NCBI RefSeq assembly: GCF_002374315.1
Contig: NZ_NWUX01000004.1
Location: 124,001 to 188,000, forward strand
DNA: 64,000 nt
Reading direction: 5' to 3'
Origin: Vreelandella nigrificans
GTDB lineage: Bacteria; Pseudomonadota; Gammaproteobacteria; Pseudomonadales; Halomonadaceae
In this document: piece by piece, positions 35,165 to 44,794 of the stretch
Position numbering within the stretch: position 1 is the stretch's first letter
Layout: every line of letters begins with the position of its first letter
Made by a program: the position numbers and the translations under genes
The notes under the pieces: generated by a model
The model's input: only the letters and a program-made list of their open reading frames with translations
Databases searched by the model: none
Told to the model about the DNA's origin: nothing

Positions 35165-37239
35165 GCGATCTCTCTTCACCAGTTACCGCGCTAAAAGGAG
35201 TGGGCGAAGCGCTAGCAGTTAAGTTGGCTCGGCTGGGCATTGAACGCATCAGCGACCTAGTGTTTCACCTGCCGCTGCGTTATCAAGACCGCACGCGGCT
35301 AACGCCTATCGGTTTACTAAGGGCGGGCCATGAGGCTGTGGTGGAGGGTGAAGTGACCGCCAGTGACGTTGTAAAAGGGCGCAGGCGCAGTCTACTGATA
35401 CGCCTACGCGATGGCAGTGGCATTTTAAGCCTGCGCTTTTTCCATTTTTCCCCTGCTCAGCAGCAACAGCTACGCCCTGGAGTAACGGTACGCGCCTTTG
35501 GCGAAGCGCGAGCAGGAGCAACAGGGTTGGAAATTTATCACCCGGAGTATCGGCTAAGTGGCGGTAGCGAAACCCCGGTGGAGGAGTACTACACGCCGAT
35601 TTACCCCACTACCGAAGGATTGCATCAAACCCGCCTGCGCGCACTTACCCAGCAGGCGCTGGGCATTTTAGCGCAAACACCGGAAGTGCTACCGGATGTT
35701 ATACCCGACACGCTGCGTCAGCGGTTTGGCCTTCCAGGCCTGCATGCTAGCTTGCAGCTATTGCACCAGCCGCCGCCGGAGGCCGATTTAGAGCAGCTTG
35801 CTCATGGCCACCACCCTGCGACGCGTAGGCTTGCCTTGGAAGAGTTGCTAGCCCACCAACTTAGCCTGCGGGAGGTGCGCCTGCGCATTCAGGCGGATGG
35901 TGCGCCAGAGCTGCCGTCCGGGCGCAACCTGCAAACCCGCTTCTTAGCTCAGTTGCCGTTTGCCCTCACCGGCGCTCAGCGGCGGGTGCTGGAAGAAATT
36001 GCTCTCGACCTTGCTCGCCCGGCACCCATGCTGCGACTAGTACAAGGGGATGTAGGCTCTGGGAAGACGGTGGTGGCTGCCATGGCAGCACTATCGGCGC
36101 TGGCAGGCAACTGCCAGGCGGCGATGATGGCACCAACGGAGATCCTTGCCGAGCAGCACTACCGGGCTTTTAAGGCGTGGTTTGAACCGTTGGGTATTGA
36201 GGTAGCGTGGTTGGCGGGTAAGCTCAAAGGTAAAGCCCGATTAGATACCAAAGCGGCGATTGCTGATGGCCGTGCACGCATGGTGGTGGGCACCCATGCG
36301 TTGTTCCAGGCCGATGTGCACTTTCAGTGTCTGGGGTTGGCGATCATTGATGAACAGCATCGCTTTGGCGTGCACCAACGCTTGGCGCTGCGGGAAAAGG
36401 GTGAAGCTGGCGGACTAACACCGCATCAGTTGATCATGACCGCCACCCCCATCCCTCGTACCCTGGCGATGAGTGCCTACGCCGATTTAGATGTTTCGGT
36501 AATTGATGAGCTACCGCCGGGGCGCACGCCGGTTAAAACGGTGGTGGTTTCGGATGAGCGCCGCCCCGAGGTGGTTGAGCGCATTCGCAATGCGTGTAGC
36601 GATGGTCGCCAAGCTTACTGGGTGTGCACGCTGATTGAAGAGTCGGAGGCACTACAGTGTCAGGCTGCGGAAGTGACACGCGATGAGTTGACCCAAGCAC
36701 TGCCCGAGTTGGCGGTAGGATTAGTGCATGGACGGATGAAATCGAGTGAGAAAGCTGAGGTGATGACCGCCTTTAAGGCAGGTGAGTTAGACCTGCTGGT
36801 AGCCACCACGGTGATCGAAGTGGGTGTGGACGTGCCTAACGCCAGCCTGATGATTATCGAAAACCCTGAGCGTCTGGGGCTTTCTCAGCTTCATCAGCTA
36901 CGCGGTCGCGTGGGGCGTGGTAGCACGGAAAGCTTCTGTGTACTGCTTTATCATCCTCCGTTGTCGAAGAGTTCCCGCCAGCGCTTAGCGGTTATGCGCG
37001 AAACCACCGATGGTTTCAGAATCGCTGAGAAAGACTTGGAGATTCGTGGCCCCGGTGAAGTGCTTGGCACCCGCCAAACCGGCCTGGCGCAGATGAAAAT
37101 TGCTGACCTAGAGCGCGATGCTGACTTGCTAGAGCGAGTGACCGCCTTGGCTCAAGCACTGCAGGGCGATACCGATGTCACCACCGTGCTAGTGCGCCGT
37201 TGGCTTGGTGAAGCAGCTGGCCGCTACGGGCAGGTGTAG
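35161..37239 (+). CDS. recG: ATP-dependent DNA helicase RecG
   Basis: A 692-residue RecG, the branch-migration helicase that remodels stalled forks and Holliday junctions. An N-terminal wedge domain (TALKGVGEALAVKLARLGI, then the OB fold) precedes the SF2 motor with Walker A GDVGSGKT, the DEQH box IIDEQHRFGVHQR, MTATPIPRT, and QLRGRVGRG. Length matches E. coli RecG (693). The start ATG at 35161 overlaps oxyR's TGA, so the two are translationally coupled. Confidence 0.97.
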   Translation: MSDLSSPVTALKGVGEALAVKLARLGIERISDLVFHLPLRYQDRTRLTPIGLLRAGHEAVVEGEVTASDVVKGRRRSLLIRLRDGSGILSLRFFHFSPAQQQQLRPGVTVRAFGEARAGATGLEIYHPEYRLSGGSETPVEEYYTPIYPTTEGLHQTRLRALTQQALGILAQTPEVLPDVIPDTLRQRFGLPGLHASLQLLHQPPPEADLEQLAHGHHPATRRLALEELLAHQLSLREVRLRIQADGAPELPSGRNLQTRFLAQLPFALTGAQRRVLEEIALDLARPAPMLRLVQGDVGSGKTVVAAMAALSALAGNCQAAMMAPTEILAEQHYRAFKAWFEPLGIEVAWLAGKLKGKARLDTKAAIADGRARMVVGTHALFQADVHFQCLGLAIIDEQHRFGVHQRLALREKGEAGGLTPHQLIMTATPIPRTLAMSAYADLDVSVIDELPPGRTPVKTVVVSDERRPEVVERIRNACSDGRQAYWVCTLIEESEALQCQAAEVTRDELTQALPELAVGLVHGRMKSSEKAEVMTAFKAGELDLLVATTVIEVGVDVPNASLMIIENPERLGLSQLHQLRGRVGRGSTESFCVLLYHPPLSKSSRQRLAVMRETTDGFRIAEKDLEIRGPGEVLGTRQTGLAQMKIADLERDADLLERVTALAQALQGDTDVTTVLVRRWLGEAAGRYGQV

Positions 37240-37249
37240 CGGCGTTTTG

Positions 37250-39457
37250 CTATGTGGTGCTGGGGGTTGTTGGCGCAGCCCCTGTTGGTGAGCGGGCTAA
37301 GCGGCTGGCAGCATCGCCCAGTGGGCCGAGCTGTCCGGCAATCAGGCGTAGTTGACTTTGGATCGGTCGATAAAGCGTGACGGCATTTTCATCGGAGGTT
37401 GTGTGCTGTTCTTCCATTTGCGCTAGCAATTCATTGGCAGGGGCAGCTAACGAGGTGATGGGCAGGCGTTTATCCAGCTGTTCTGCTAGCTGCTCCAAAA
37501 GGGCGCTGATGCGCTTGGCAAGTGGTACTAGGGCGGCATCCTCCTCTTCTTCTGTCAGCCTGTGCCGATGCGCCCCCAGGGCCGATAAATGACTGAGTAG
37601 CGTATTGGAAAGTACTAAAAAGCGTAGACCATTATCAGCATCCTGCTTTCGGTAGTGGCCAGGCTCATGGAGCATATTGGTTAGTAGCGTTGACAGCGCT
37701 GCATCGGCGTTATGAGCGTTGCGGCGGGCCAGACGGTAGGTCAAGTCGTCCTGTTTGCCCTCTTCGTACTGGTGAACAATTTCGTCTAAATAACGGCGTT
37801 GGTTAGTCAGCACTTTGGCAGCTTCCCGGTAGAGCCTGCGCCCCTGCCAGTCGGGAAGTATAAAAAATACCGCCAGCCCTGCGATTAGCGAACCAATCAA
37901 TGTATCAAACAGACGTGGCCAGATCAGATCAAAGCCGTCACCAACTTGGTTAAAGCTGCACAGCACCAATAGGGTGATCGACGCAGTGGCGATCACGTAG
38001 TGTTTCTCGCGGTTAGCAAAAAACGAAACGCCCGCCGCTACCGCAATCATGCTTTGCACCAGTGGCTGAGGGAACAGGCTAATCGACACCCAGCCTGCTG
38101 TTAGCCCCAGCACTGTGCCCACTATCCGCTGGGAGAGAAAACGCCGTGTGGTGGCGAAGTTTGGGCGACAGACAAACAGTGTGGTGAGCAAAATCCAGAA
38201 ACCTTGCTCTGGGTCGAGCCACTGCAGCAACCCATAGCCTGCCACCAGCGCGGTGGTTAGGCGTACTGCATGGCGAAAAGTCGGTGATCCCAGGGTGAAA
38301 TTCAGCCGTACGCGTCTCCAGGCTTCCAGGAGACTAGAGGGCGAGCGGTCGAAGAGAGTACTGTCCCGGCGTGCGTCATTGCTATCTGGATTGTGGGCGC
38401 TGGCTATCTGCTCTTCTAATGTTGAGAGGTTGTTTGCCAAGGCGTTGAGTGGCTGCATCAATGGCCGCCACTCGGGTTTGCCACGTTCGCTTAGGTTATC
38501 GATAGAGGCGCGCAGGTCAGCAAGTGCTTGCTCACTTAGCTGGTGATCGAACGGGCGGTTGAGCAGTAGCGATTTTGCCAGTTGTCGGCAGGCGCGGCCT
38601 TGCTGGTCGAGCAGTCGCTGGCAGCGAAACAGTACGTCGTGGTGAAAAAACGCTTCAGTAAGTGCGCTGTAGGGATAGTGGGTTGAGCTTGCCCGCTCGT
38701 GGATATCCTGGGCGATAAAGTAGATTCGCAGGTAACGATTAAGTTTACGACTGCCACGCTGACCTTCCAAACGGCGGAAAATCATCTCCTTAGCCTGGTT
38801 AAGAGCATCGACCACAAGGCCGTTCTGGCGCGCCAGCGCTAACCGGCGAGCCTCAACATCTACTCCGCGTACCGGTTCAAACAGGGCCGATTTAAGAATC
38901 AAAAACTCACCCAGGGTCTTATAGACCCGCGCCATGCTTTGCTTCACCGGCTGGCGGGAGAACAGCGTGCACCAGATGACGGAAATTACCCCATACCAAG
39001 CTGCCCCGGCCAGTAAGAGTAGCTGGCGGGCTGCTACATCCTCATCTACGCCGCCATGCTGCTCGATATTGATCATCGAGTAGATCGATAAAATCAATGT
39101 GCCTGAGGCAATAGTGGCGTAACGCTGCCCAATGGCGCCGAGCATAATCAAAGTGAAGGTAGAGAGCGCCAACCCAAGAGCAAATAACCACGGCCAGGGG
39201 AATAGCCACTGCACTACAAACGACGCTGAGGTAAAACATACCAGTGTTACTGCAAGGGCTTGTAAACGCCCCTGCCAACTGTCATCGGTTTCTGAAAGTG
39301 CGCAGGCAATAATGCCCAGGAATAGCGGGATCACCAGCGCGACATCACCCGCAGCACCACTAAATAGCAGCGCTCCGCTAAAGGCGATAAACACCCGCAG
39401 GCTATAGGCAAATTTATCCAGTGTCCAAAGACGCCGTAGCGGCAACGAAATAGGCAT
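37250..39457 (-). CDS. YccS-like FUSC-family membrane protein
   Basis: A 735-residue inner-membrane protein with two clusters of hydrophobic segments (residues about 15-160 and 390-530), each followed by a long helical soluble region, the layout of YccS/YhfK FUSC proteins. Family stretches include WILLTTLFVCRPNFATTRRFL with QRIVGTVLGLTAGW. Related proteins (AaeB) efflux aromatic acids, but no substrate is established for YccS. It converges on recG, with 10 bp between the stops. Confidence 0.88.
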   Translation of the reverse strand: MPISLPLRRLWTLDKFAYSLRVFIAFSGALLFSGAAGDVALVIPLFLGIIACALSETDDSWQGRLQALAVTLVCFTSASFVVQWLFPWPWLFALGLALSTFTLIMLGAIGQRYATIASGTLILSIYSMINIEQHGGVDEDVAARQLLLLAGAAWYGVISVIWCTLFSRQPVKQSMARVYKTLGEFLILKSALFEPVRGVDVEARRLALARQNGLVVDALNQAKEMIFRRLEGQRGSRKLNRYLRIYFIAQDIHERASSTHYPYSALTEAFFHHDVLFRCQRLLDQQGRACRQLAKSLLLNRPFDHQLSEQALADLRASIDNLSERGKPEWRPLMQPLNALANNLSTLEEQIASAHNPDSNDARRDSTLFDRSPSSLLEAWRRVRLNFTLGSPTFRHAVRLTTALVAGYGLLQWLDPEQGFWILLTTLFVCRPNFATTRRFLSQRIVGTVLGLTAGWVSISLFPQPLVQSMIAVAAGVSFFANREKHYVIATASITLLVLCSFNQVGDGFDLIWPRLFDTLIGSLIAGLAVFFILPDWQGRRLYREAAKVLTNQRRYLDEIVHQYEEGKQDDLTYRLARRNAHNADAALSTLLTNMLHEPGHYRKQDADNGLRFLVLSNTLLSHLSALGAHRHRLTEEEEDAALVPLAKRISALLEQLAEQLDKRLPITSLAAPANELLAQMEEQHTTSDENAVTLYRPIQSQLRLIAGQLGPLGDAASRLARSPTGAAPTTPSTT

Positions 39458-39550
39458 AGGGGCTTCTTATAGGCAGTTGTTAGACTTTGGTATAATGAGG
39501 TAGTGTAGAGGGTGATGGTGCCCTATGTCGCTACCTACCCTTTCAACGCT

Positions 39551-39606
39551 TGGTAACTGGTAACTGGTAACTGGTAACTGGTAACTGGTAACTGGTAACT
39601 GGTAAC
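39551..39606. repeat. Eight tandem copies of a 7-bp unit (TGGTAAC)
   Basis: TGGTAAC is repeated eight times without a mismatch in the 280-bp divergent intergenic region between the YccS-like gene and the DUF3100 gene. Perfect heptamer repeats in promoter regions change copy number by slipped replication and can switch expression. The tract lies about 94 bp upstream of the YccS-like start and 133 bp upstream of the DUF3100 start. Confidence 0.95.
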
Positions 39607-39738
39607 TTCAACTGCGCTGCACTTACTGCTTCTAGCTATCAGGTTTGGTGTTCTAAAAAATAGCGCACTAAAGGCCTATGATTGAAACAGTAACCTTTCG
39701 ATACTCGGAATGACTCTAAAAAAAACAGGATCATTCCA

Positions 39739-40557
39739 ATGGATCTAAAACTGCTGCTGGACTGGCGTCTTCACCTCATGGTGATTGTGACGTCAATGTT
39801 TTCCGAATGGATAGGCATTGTACGTATTCCCCTCGGACCAGGAACTCTGCTTTTACTCCCCCTGCTCTACGCCTTTGTGATAGGCGTGCTGTTTAATCCC
39901 CACCTTTTCTCGGGAATGGGAAAAATCATTCCTAAACCTGTCAGCCATGCGGCTGGCCCAATTATTTTAATCGCCATTTTGCCGTTTATCGCCAAATTTG
40001 GCTCGACCATTGGCCCTGCTATTGAGCAGATCATTGCTGCAGGCCCTGCGCTTATTCTCCAGGAGTTAGGCAACCTTGGCACCATGCTGTTGGCACTGCC
40101 CTTTGCGGTACTGGTGCTTAAGATGGGGCGTGAGGCAGTGGGGGCTACCTACTCGATTGCGCGGGAGCCAAATATTGCCATTATTTCAGATCGTTATGGA
40201 TTAAGAAGCCCTGAAGGTATCGGCATTATGGGCGTCTACGTAGTGGGGACCATGTTTGGCACCCTCTACTTTGCGTTGATGGCCGGGTATATCGCGTCGC
40301 TGGATATTCTTGATATTCGTGCGCTGGCGATGGCCTGTGGCGTGGGTAGCGGCAGCATGGTGGCCGCGTGCTCGGCAGCTCTAGCTGAAGCGGTACCCGG
40401 ATCAAGAGATGAGCTGCTTGCATTCGCTGGGGCGAGCAACCTGCTGACTTATGCAACAGGTTTGTATATTTCGCTATTTATCGCGCTGCCGATTACAGAA
40501 TGGCTCTATAAGCGCTTAAAAGGTAACGCACCGAAGGAAGTTCGCCATGAAAGCTAA
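39739..40557 (+). CDS. DUF3100 family membrane protein, probable transporter
   Basis: A 272-residue integral membrane protein with seven or eight hydrophobic segments, matching the DUF3100 family: SMFSEWIGIVRIPLGPGTLLL, ARPNIAII-like REPNIAIISDRYG, and SGSMVAACSAALAEAVP. No function is established for the family. Its stop overlaps the start of the next small membrane protein gene by 11 bases, and an amidohydrolase gene follows, so the pair probably forms a two-part importer for that pathway's substrate. Confidence 0.8.
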   Translation: MDLKLLLDWRLHLMVIVTSMFSEWIGIVRIPLGPGTLLLLPLLYAFVIGVLFNPHLFSGMGKIIPKPVSHAAGPIILIAILPFIAKFGSTIGPAIEQIIAAGPALILQELGNLGTMLLALPFAVLVLKMGREAVGATYSIAREPNIAIISDRYGLRSPEGIGIMGVYVVGTMFGTLYFALMAGYIASLDILDIRALAMACGVGSGSMVAACSAALAEAVPGSRDELLAFAGASNLLTYATGLYISLFIALPITEWLYKRLKGNAPKEVRHES

Positions 40558-41041
40558 TGACACCACAGCCAATCAGTTTGATGCTGAAGCGCTAAAAGAG
40601 TTGCGCCCGGAAAACCAGCTAGGCAAAACCGCTTTGGTGTTGGCAGCGGTGTGTGTGGCGGCGTGGTTTAGCAATATCGTCAATGGCGCGCCACTGCTAG
40701 ATGCACTGCCCGGTATGCTGATTCTATATGTAATGGTGATTATTGGGCTGGTTATCGGGCGCGTGTGCCCCTTTTATCTGCCCAGCGTCGCCTGGGTTTC
40801 GCTGGTCAGTATTATTGCTACCCTCCCTGTTTTTCCTGGTAGCGACTGGATTATTGCACGGTTAGCGGAAGTTAATTTTCTGGCTGTGGTTACCCCAGTA
40901 CTGGCTTATGCGGGATTAGCACTTACCGGGCGTGAGTTTGCCATGTTTAAGCAAACTGGCTGGAAGCTGGTGCTTGTGGCGCTACTCGTCTTTACCGGCA
41001 CTTTCATAGGCTCAGCGTTTGTTGCCCACCTCATACTTTAA
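40547..41041 (+). CDS. Small integral membrane protein, partner of DUF3100 protein
   Basis: A 164-residue protein with a hydrophilic N-terminus (about 30 residues) and five hydrophobic segments, including IGLVIGRVCPFYLPSVAWVSL and a closing LVLVALLVFTGTFIGSAF. I do not recognise a named family. The 11-base overlap with the DUF3100 gene indicates a fixed stoichiometry, so the two are probably subunits of one transporter. Confidence 0.75.
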   Translation: MKANDTTANQFDAEALKELRPENQLGKTALVLAAVCVAAWFSNIVNGAPLLDALPGMLILYVMVIIGLVIGRVCPFYLPSVAWVSLVSIIATLPVFPGSDWIIARLAEVNFLAVVTPVLAYAGLALTGREFAMFKQTGWKLVLVALLVFTGTFIGSAFVAHLIL

Positions 41042-41051
41042 GGATAAATCT

Positions 41052-42209
41052 ATGACGGCATCTATCTGCTTACCGGAAATAGCGCAGTTGGAGGCGTGGC
41101 GACACGACTTCCACCAGCACCCTGAGACGGCGTTTGAAGAACATCGGACTAGTGCGCGTATTGCCTCGTTGCTGACCGAGTGGGGCTTCGAGGTGACAAC
41201 TGGGATTGCAGGCACTGGCGTAGTAGCGGCGCTTGATGGTCGGCTTGGGGGAGGTAGAACCATAGGGCTGCGTGCGGATATTGATGCACTGGATATCCGT
41301 GAAGAAGGCGGTGTGCCATACGCTTCTAAAACACCAGGAAAGATGCATGCCTGTGGCCACGATGGCCACACCACTATGTTGCTGGGGGCTGCCTGGGCGC
41401 TTAAGCAGCAGCCGGACTTCAAAGGAAGGGTGGTGTTTATCTTCCAGCCTGCGGAAGAGAATGAAGGTGGTGGTCGCGCGATGGTGGAAGATGGCTTATT
41501 TAAGCGCTTTCCCATGGATGCTGTATATGGTTTGCATAACTGGCCAGGCTTGGCCGTTGGCGAGGCGGCGGTACACGACACTGCCGTGATGGCAGCCTTT
41601 GATATTTTTACGCTGACGCTAACCGGTAAAGGCTGCCACGCCGCGATGCCCCATCTTGGAATAGATACGGTATTAGCCAGCTGCCAGTTGGTGAGCCAAT
41701 TGCAGGGCTTAATAAGCCGTGAAACGCCACCGGATAAATCGGCGGTACTGAGCGTAACCAGCATTCACGGCGGCGATACCTTTAACGTTATTCCTGAGCA
41801 GGTAGAACTACGCGGTACGCTGCGCTGTTTTGATATGGCCCTTAAAGAGCACTTGGAAGCGCGCTTCAAGCAGGCGATTACCAGCTTAGCCGAGTTTCAC
41901 GGCTTAACTGTTGAACTGGATTACCAGCGCTGCTACCCCGCTACCATCAATACCCCTGAGCACGCTCAGCAGTGTGCCACGGTGTTGGGAAACTTACTTG
42001 GTAGCGACAAAGTACTGCGTAACCCACCACCGAGTATGGCTTCTGAGGATTTCTCATTTCTGCTAGCCGAGTGCCCGGGCGCCTATATCTGGATGGGCAA
42101 TGGTGAGGAGTCCGCTTCGCTGCATAATCCACACTATGACTTTAACGATGCACTGCTGCCGTTAGGTGCCCGCTACTGGGTGGAGTTGGTGAACACGCTA
42201 CTCGTTTAA
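41052..42209 (+). CDS. M20 family amidohydrolase (hippurate hydrolase-like)
   Basis: A 385-residue metal-dependent amidohydrolase of peptidase family M20. Di-metal site motifs: MHACGHDGHTTMLLGAA, FQPAEENEGGGRAMVEDG, LHNWPG, and near the end PSMASEDFSFLL. Relatives remove the acyl group from N-acyl amino acids such as hippurate or IAA-amino acids. The ATG at 41052 has AAGGA at the right spacing; the open frame starts earlier but overlaps the membrane-protein gene. It belongs to the DUF3100 operon, and so probably acts on the transported compound. Confidence 0.9.
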   Translation: MTASICLPEIAQLEAWRHDFHQHPETAFEEHRTSARIASLLTEWGFEVTTGIAGTGVVAALDGRLGGGRTIGLRADIDALDIREEGGVPYASKTPGKMHACGHDGHTTMLLGAAWALKQQPDFKGRVVFIFQPAEENEGGGRAMVEDGLFKRFPMDAVYGLHNWPGLAVGEAAVHDTAVMAAFDIFTLTLTGKGCHAAMPHLGIDTVLASCQLVSQLQGLISRETPPDKSAVLSVTSIHGGDTFNVIPEQVELRGTLRCFDMALKEHLEARFKQAITSLAEFHGLTVELDYQRCYPATINTPEHAQQCATVLGNLLGSDKVLRNPPPSMASEDFSFLLAECPGAYIWMGNGEESASLHNPHYDFNDALLPLGARYWVELVNTLLV

Positions 42210-42237
42210 GCCACACGCTACTTTTTAAACTTACCGC

Positions 42238-42294
42238 TAGACGCTCTTCTTTATGCCCTTATGGTCGATGCCCTGATGGGTAGGGGAGCGTCTA
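42238..42294 (+). other. Stem-loop between amidohydrolase and dehydrogenase genes
   Basis: TAGACGCTC and GAGCGTCTA form a perfect 9-bp stem enclosing 39 bases that could fold further. It is in the middle of an otherwise same-direction operon and has no U tract after it. An mRNA processing or differential-stability element is the best guess. Confidence 0.4.
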
Positions 42295-42356
42295 CGCCAA
42301 ACAAAGCATTTCAATCAAAGCGCCCCGTGTAAAGAGCGCTTTCAAGGAGCCTTATC

Positions 42357-43247
42357 GTGTCGTTAACAATTACCGTAATAGGCCTTGGTCAGATGGGCGG
42401 CAATATGGCGCTGACCCTTAAGGCAGCAGGTTTTGATGTGACCGGTAGTGATGTGTTTGAGCAAGCGCGGGCACGATTAGCGGCACAAGGGGTAGCCGTT
42501 GTAGCCCCCGATAAACTGCCGCAAAGCGATGTTTACCTGCTCTCACTCCCCACTTCCGCCCATGTGCGTGAGGTGATTGAGCAATCACCGGGCTTACTTA
42601 ATCTGGCTCCGAAGGGCAGCGTGATTGTTGATACCTCCACCAGTGACCCTGCCGTCAGCCGGGAACTAGCCAAAAAGGTCGCGGCGGCTGGATTGCTCTG
42701 GCTGGATGCCCCGGTCAGTGGAGGCCCTAAAGGGGCGGCCAATGGCACGTTAGGGATGTTGCTAGGTGGTGAAGACACCACAATTGAGTGGGTAGCGCCG
42801 ATGCTGGAGGCGATGTCTGCTAAATGTACCCATGTGGGCGGACCGGGTAGCGGCCATGTGGTCAAGCTTGCCAATAACTACCTATGTGCTGCGCATTTGT
42901 TAACGACAGCAGAAGCGGTAGCTATGGCGGTCAAGGCAGGTGTTGCCCCCGAGGCGTGCTTGGCGGGCATTAATAGCGGCTCTGGCCGCAGTGCGGTAAG
43001 CGAGGTGAATTTTCCTGAGTGGGTGCTAAGTGAGCGCTTTGACTCAGGCTTTACCACCGGTTTAATGCGTAAGGATTTACGCTTGGCGCGGGAGGCTGCC
43101 CAGCAGCTTGGGATACCCCTGGGCCTGCTGCAGACGGTTGTTGATATGTGGCATTCCGATGCTGAACAGCTTGGTGATAGTGACGACTTTAACCATATCG
43201 CTACGCCGATCTTGGCGCGCGCCACCCAAGGAGGGGCTTCAGCATGA
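42357..43247 (+). CDS. NAD(P)-dependent 3-hydroxyacid dehydrogenase family protein
   Basis: A 296-residue beta-hydroxyacid dehydrogenase of the 3-hydroxyisobutyrate dehydrogenase family: Rossmann motif GLGQMGGNMA, DAPVSGGPKGAANGTLGMLL, and the catalytic lysine in VKLANNYL. It starts at GTG with AAGGAG seven bases upstream. The stop overlaps the aldehyde dehydrogenase start (ATGA), so the pair acts together, probably oxidising a hydroxy acid and an aldehyde in succession. The substrate is unknown. Confidence 0.9.
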   Translation: MSLTITVIGLGQMGGNMALTLKAAGFDVTGSDVFEQARARLAAQGVAVVAPDKLPQSDVYLLSLPTSAHVREVIEQSPGLLNLAPKGSVIVDTSTSDPAVSRELAKKVAAAGLLWLDAPVSGGPKGAANGTLGMLLGGEDTTIEWVAPMLEAMSAKCTHVGGPGSGHVVKLANNYLCAAHLLTTAEAVAMAVKAGVAPEACLAGINSGSGRSAVSEVNFPEWVLSERFDSGFTTGLMRKDLRLAREAAQQLGIPLGLLQTVVDMWHSDAEQLGDSDDFNHIATPILARATQGGASA

Positions 43248-44794
43248 CCATGCTTAATCAACATGCCAGTGAACAGTTAGCCACGCTTCTAGCACGCTTT
43301 GGGCTGGCTGCGGCCACACCGTTTAGTAATTGGATTGACGGCTATTTACAGGAAGGAGAAGGCGAAGAGATCACCCTTATCAATCCTGCCACCGGTGAGA
43401 TGCTGATACGTTATCGTGATGCAGGTCAGGCCCTTGTTGAGCGTGCCGCACACGCTGCTAAGCGTGGTCAGCATCAATGGATGGCCCTTACTGCCAGTGA
43501 GCGAGGGCGGCGTATGAATGCTGCGCTATCCGGCCTACAGGGCCACGAGGAAGCCTTGGCTCAGTTGGAAAGTATTGTCGCGGGGAAACCAATACGTGAT
43601 TGCCGTGCAGAAGTTGGCAAGGTTCGCGAGATGTTTGAGTACTACGCAGGTTGGTGCGACAAGCAGCACGGGGAAGTGATTCCAGTGCCTACTTCGCACC
43701 TTAACTATGTGCGCCATATGCCCTACGGCGTAGTGGGGCAAATCACCCCTTGGAATGCGCCAATGTTTACCTGCGCCTGGCAGTTGGCTCCCGCCATTGC
43801 CGCTGGTAATGGTGTAGTACTGAAGCCCTCCGAGCTAACCCCTTTTTCATCGGTGGTGATTGCTAAATTGCTCGAAAGTGGGGGGCTGCCCCAGGGGCTG
43901 ATCAATATCGTCAATGGCCTCGGTAAAACAACCGGCACCGCGCTGACCGATCACCCGGCCATCGCTAAGTTAGTGTTTGTGGGATCACCCGAAAGTGGTC
44001 GCATGATAGCCCAGGCGGGAGCAAGGCGGCTGGTACCCAGCGTGCTTGAGCTGGGCGGTAAATCGGCCAATATTGTGTTTTCGGATGCTAAGTTAGAAGA
44101 CGCTGTGGCAGGTGCTCAGGCGGCTATCTTTGCCGCAGCAGGCCAGAGCTGTGTGGCGGGGTCACGGCTGCTTGTTGAGCACTCGGTATTTGAGGTGGTA
44201 ACCACTCGCTTGGCCCGCGCTGCAGAGCAGATTCAAGTTGGGCTGCCCAGTGACGAAGCCACGCGAATGGGGCCACTGCAGAACCGCCGCCAATTTGAGC
44301 ACGTAACACGTATGATTGAGGCGGCAGTAGCCGCTGGGGCTCGAGTGTTAACCGGTGGAAAGCGCCCTGCTGGCTTGCCTGATGAAGCCCAGGGCTACTT
44401 TATCGAGCCTACTGTGTTGGTAGATGTGACGCCGGAGATGGATATCGCCCAACAGGAAGTGTTCGGCCCGGTAGTCGTTGCCATGGCATTCAATGATGAA
44501 GCGCATGCCATACGGCTAGCCAATGAGACCCGGTTTGGCTTGGCCGGTGCAGTGTGGAGCCAGGATGTGGCGCGGGCGCATCGCGTCGCCGGGCAACTGC
44601 GTGCTGGTACGGTGTGGATCAATAGCTACAAAGCAATTAGCGTTATGTCGCCGTTTGGCGGCTTTGGCGATAGCGGCTTTGGACGCTCCAGTGGGTTAGA
44701 TGGTCTACGTGAGTACACCGTGCCACAAAGTGTGTGGGTAGAGACCGCACCAGAAGCGAGCGTTGCCTTTGGCTATGGCAGTGGCGTTGGTTGA
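43244..44794 (+). CDS. Aldehyde dehydrogenase family protein
   Basis: A 516-residue NAD(P)-dependent aldehyde dehydrogenase. Motifs: TPWNAPMFTCAWQLAPAIAAG, catalytic glutamate in LELGGKSA, catalytic cysteine in AAGQSCVAGSRLL, and EVFGPVV. An AGGAGG ribosome site lies within the end of the preceding gene. Its last 22 bases overlap the 3' end of the convergent LysR gene. It oxidises an aldehyde to the acid in the pathway served by the DUF3100/M20/dehydrogenase genes. Confidence 0.93.
   Translation: MTMLNQHASEQLATLLARFGLAAATPFSNWIDGYLQEGEGEEITLINPATGEMLIRYRDAGQALVERAAHAAKRGQHQWMALTASERGRRMNAALSGLQGHEEALAQLESIVAGKPIRDCRAEVGKVREMFEYYAGWCDKQHGEVIPVPTSHLNYVRHMPYGVVGQITPWNAPMFTCAWQLAPAIAAGNGVVLKPSELTPFSSVVIAKLLESGGLPQGLINIVNGLGKTTGTALTDHPAIAKLVFVGSPESGRMIAQAGARRLVPSVLELGGKSANIVFSDAKLEDAVAGAQAAIFAAAGQSCVAGSRLLVEHSVFEVVTTRLARAAEQIQVGLPSDEATRMGPLQNRRQFEHVTRMIEAAVAAGARVLTGGKRPAGLPDEAQGYFIEPTVLVDVTPEMDIAQQEVFGPVVVAMAFNDEAHAIRLANETRFGLAGAVWSQDVARAHRVAGQLRAGTVWINSYKAISVMSPFGGFGDSGFGRSSGLDGLREYTVPQSVWVETAPEASVAFGYGSGVG

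Noticed and set aside
39551-39606. CRISPR-like repeat array
   Set aside because: The unit is only 7 bp, the copies are adjacent without spacers, and there are no cas genes.
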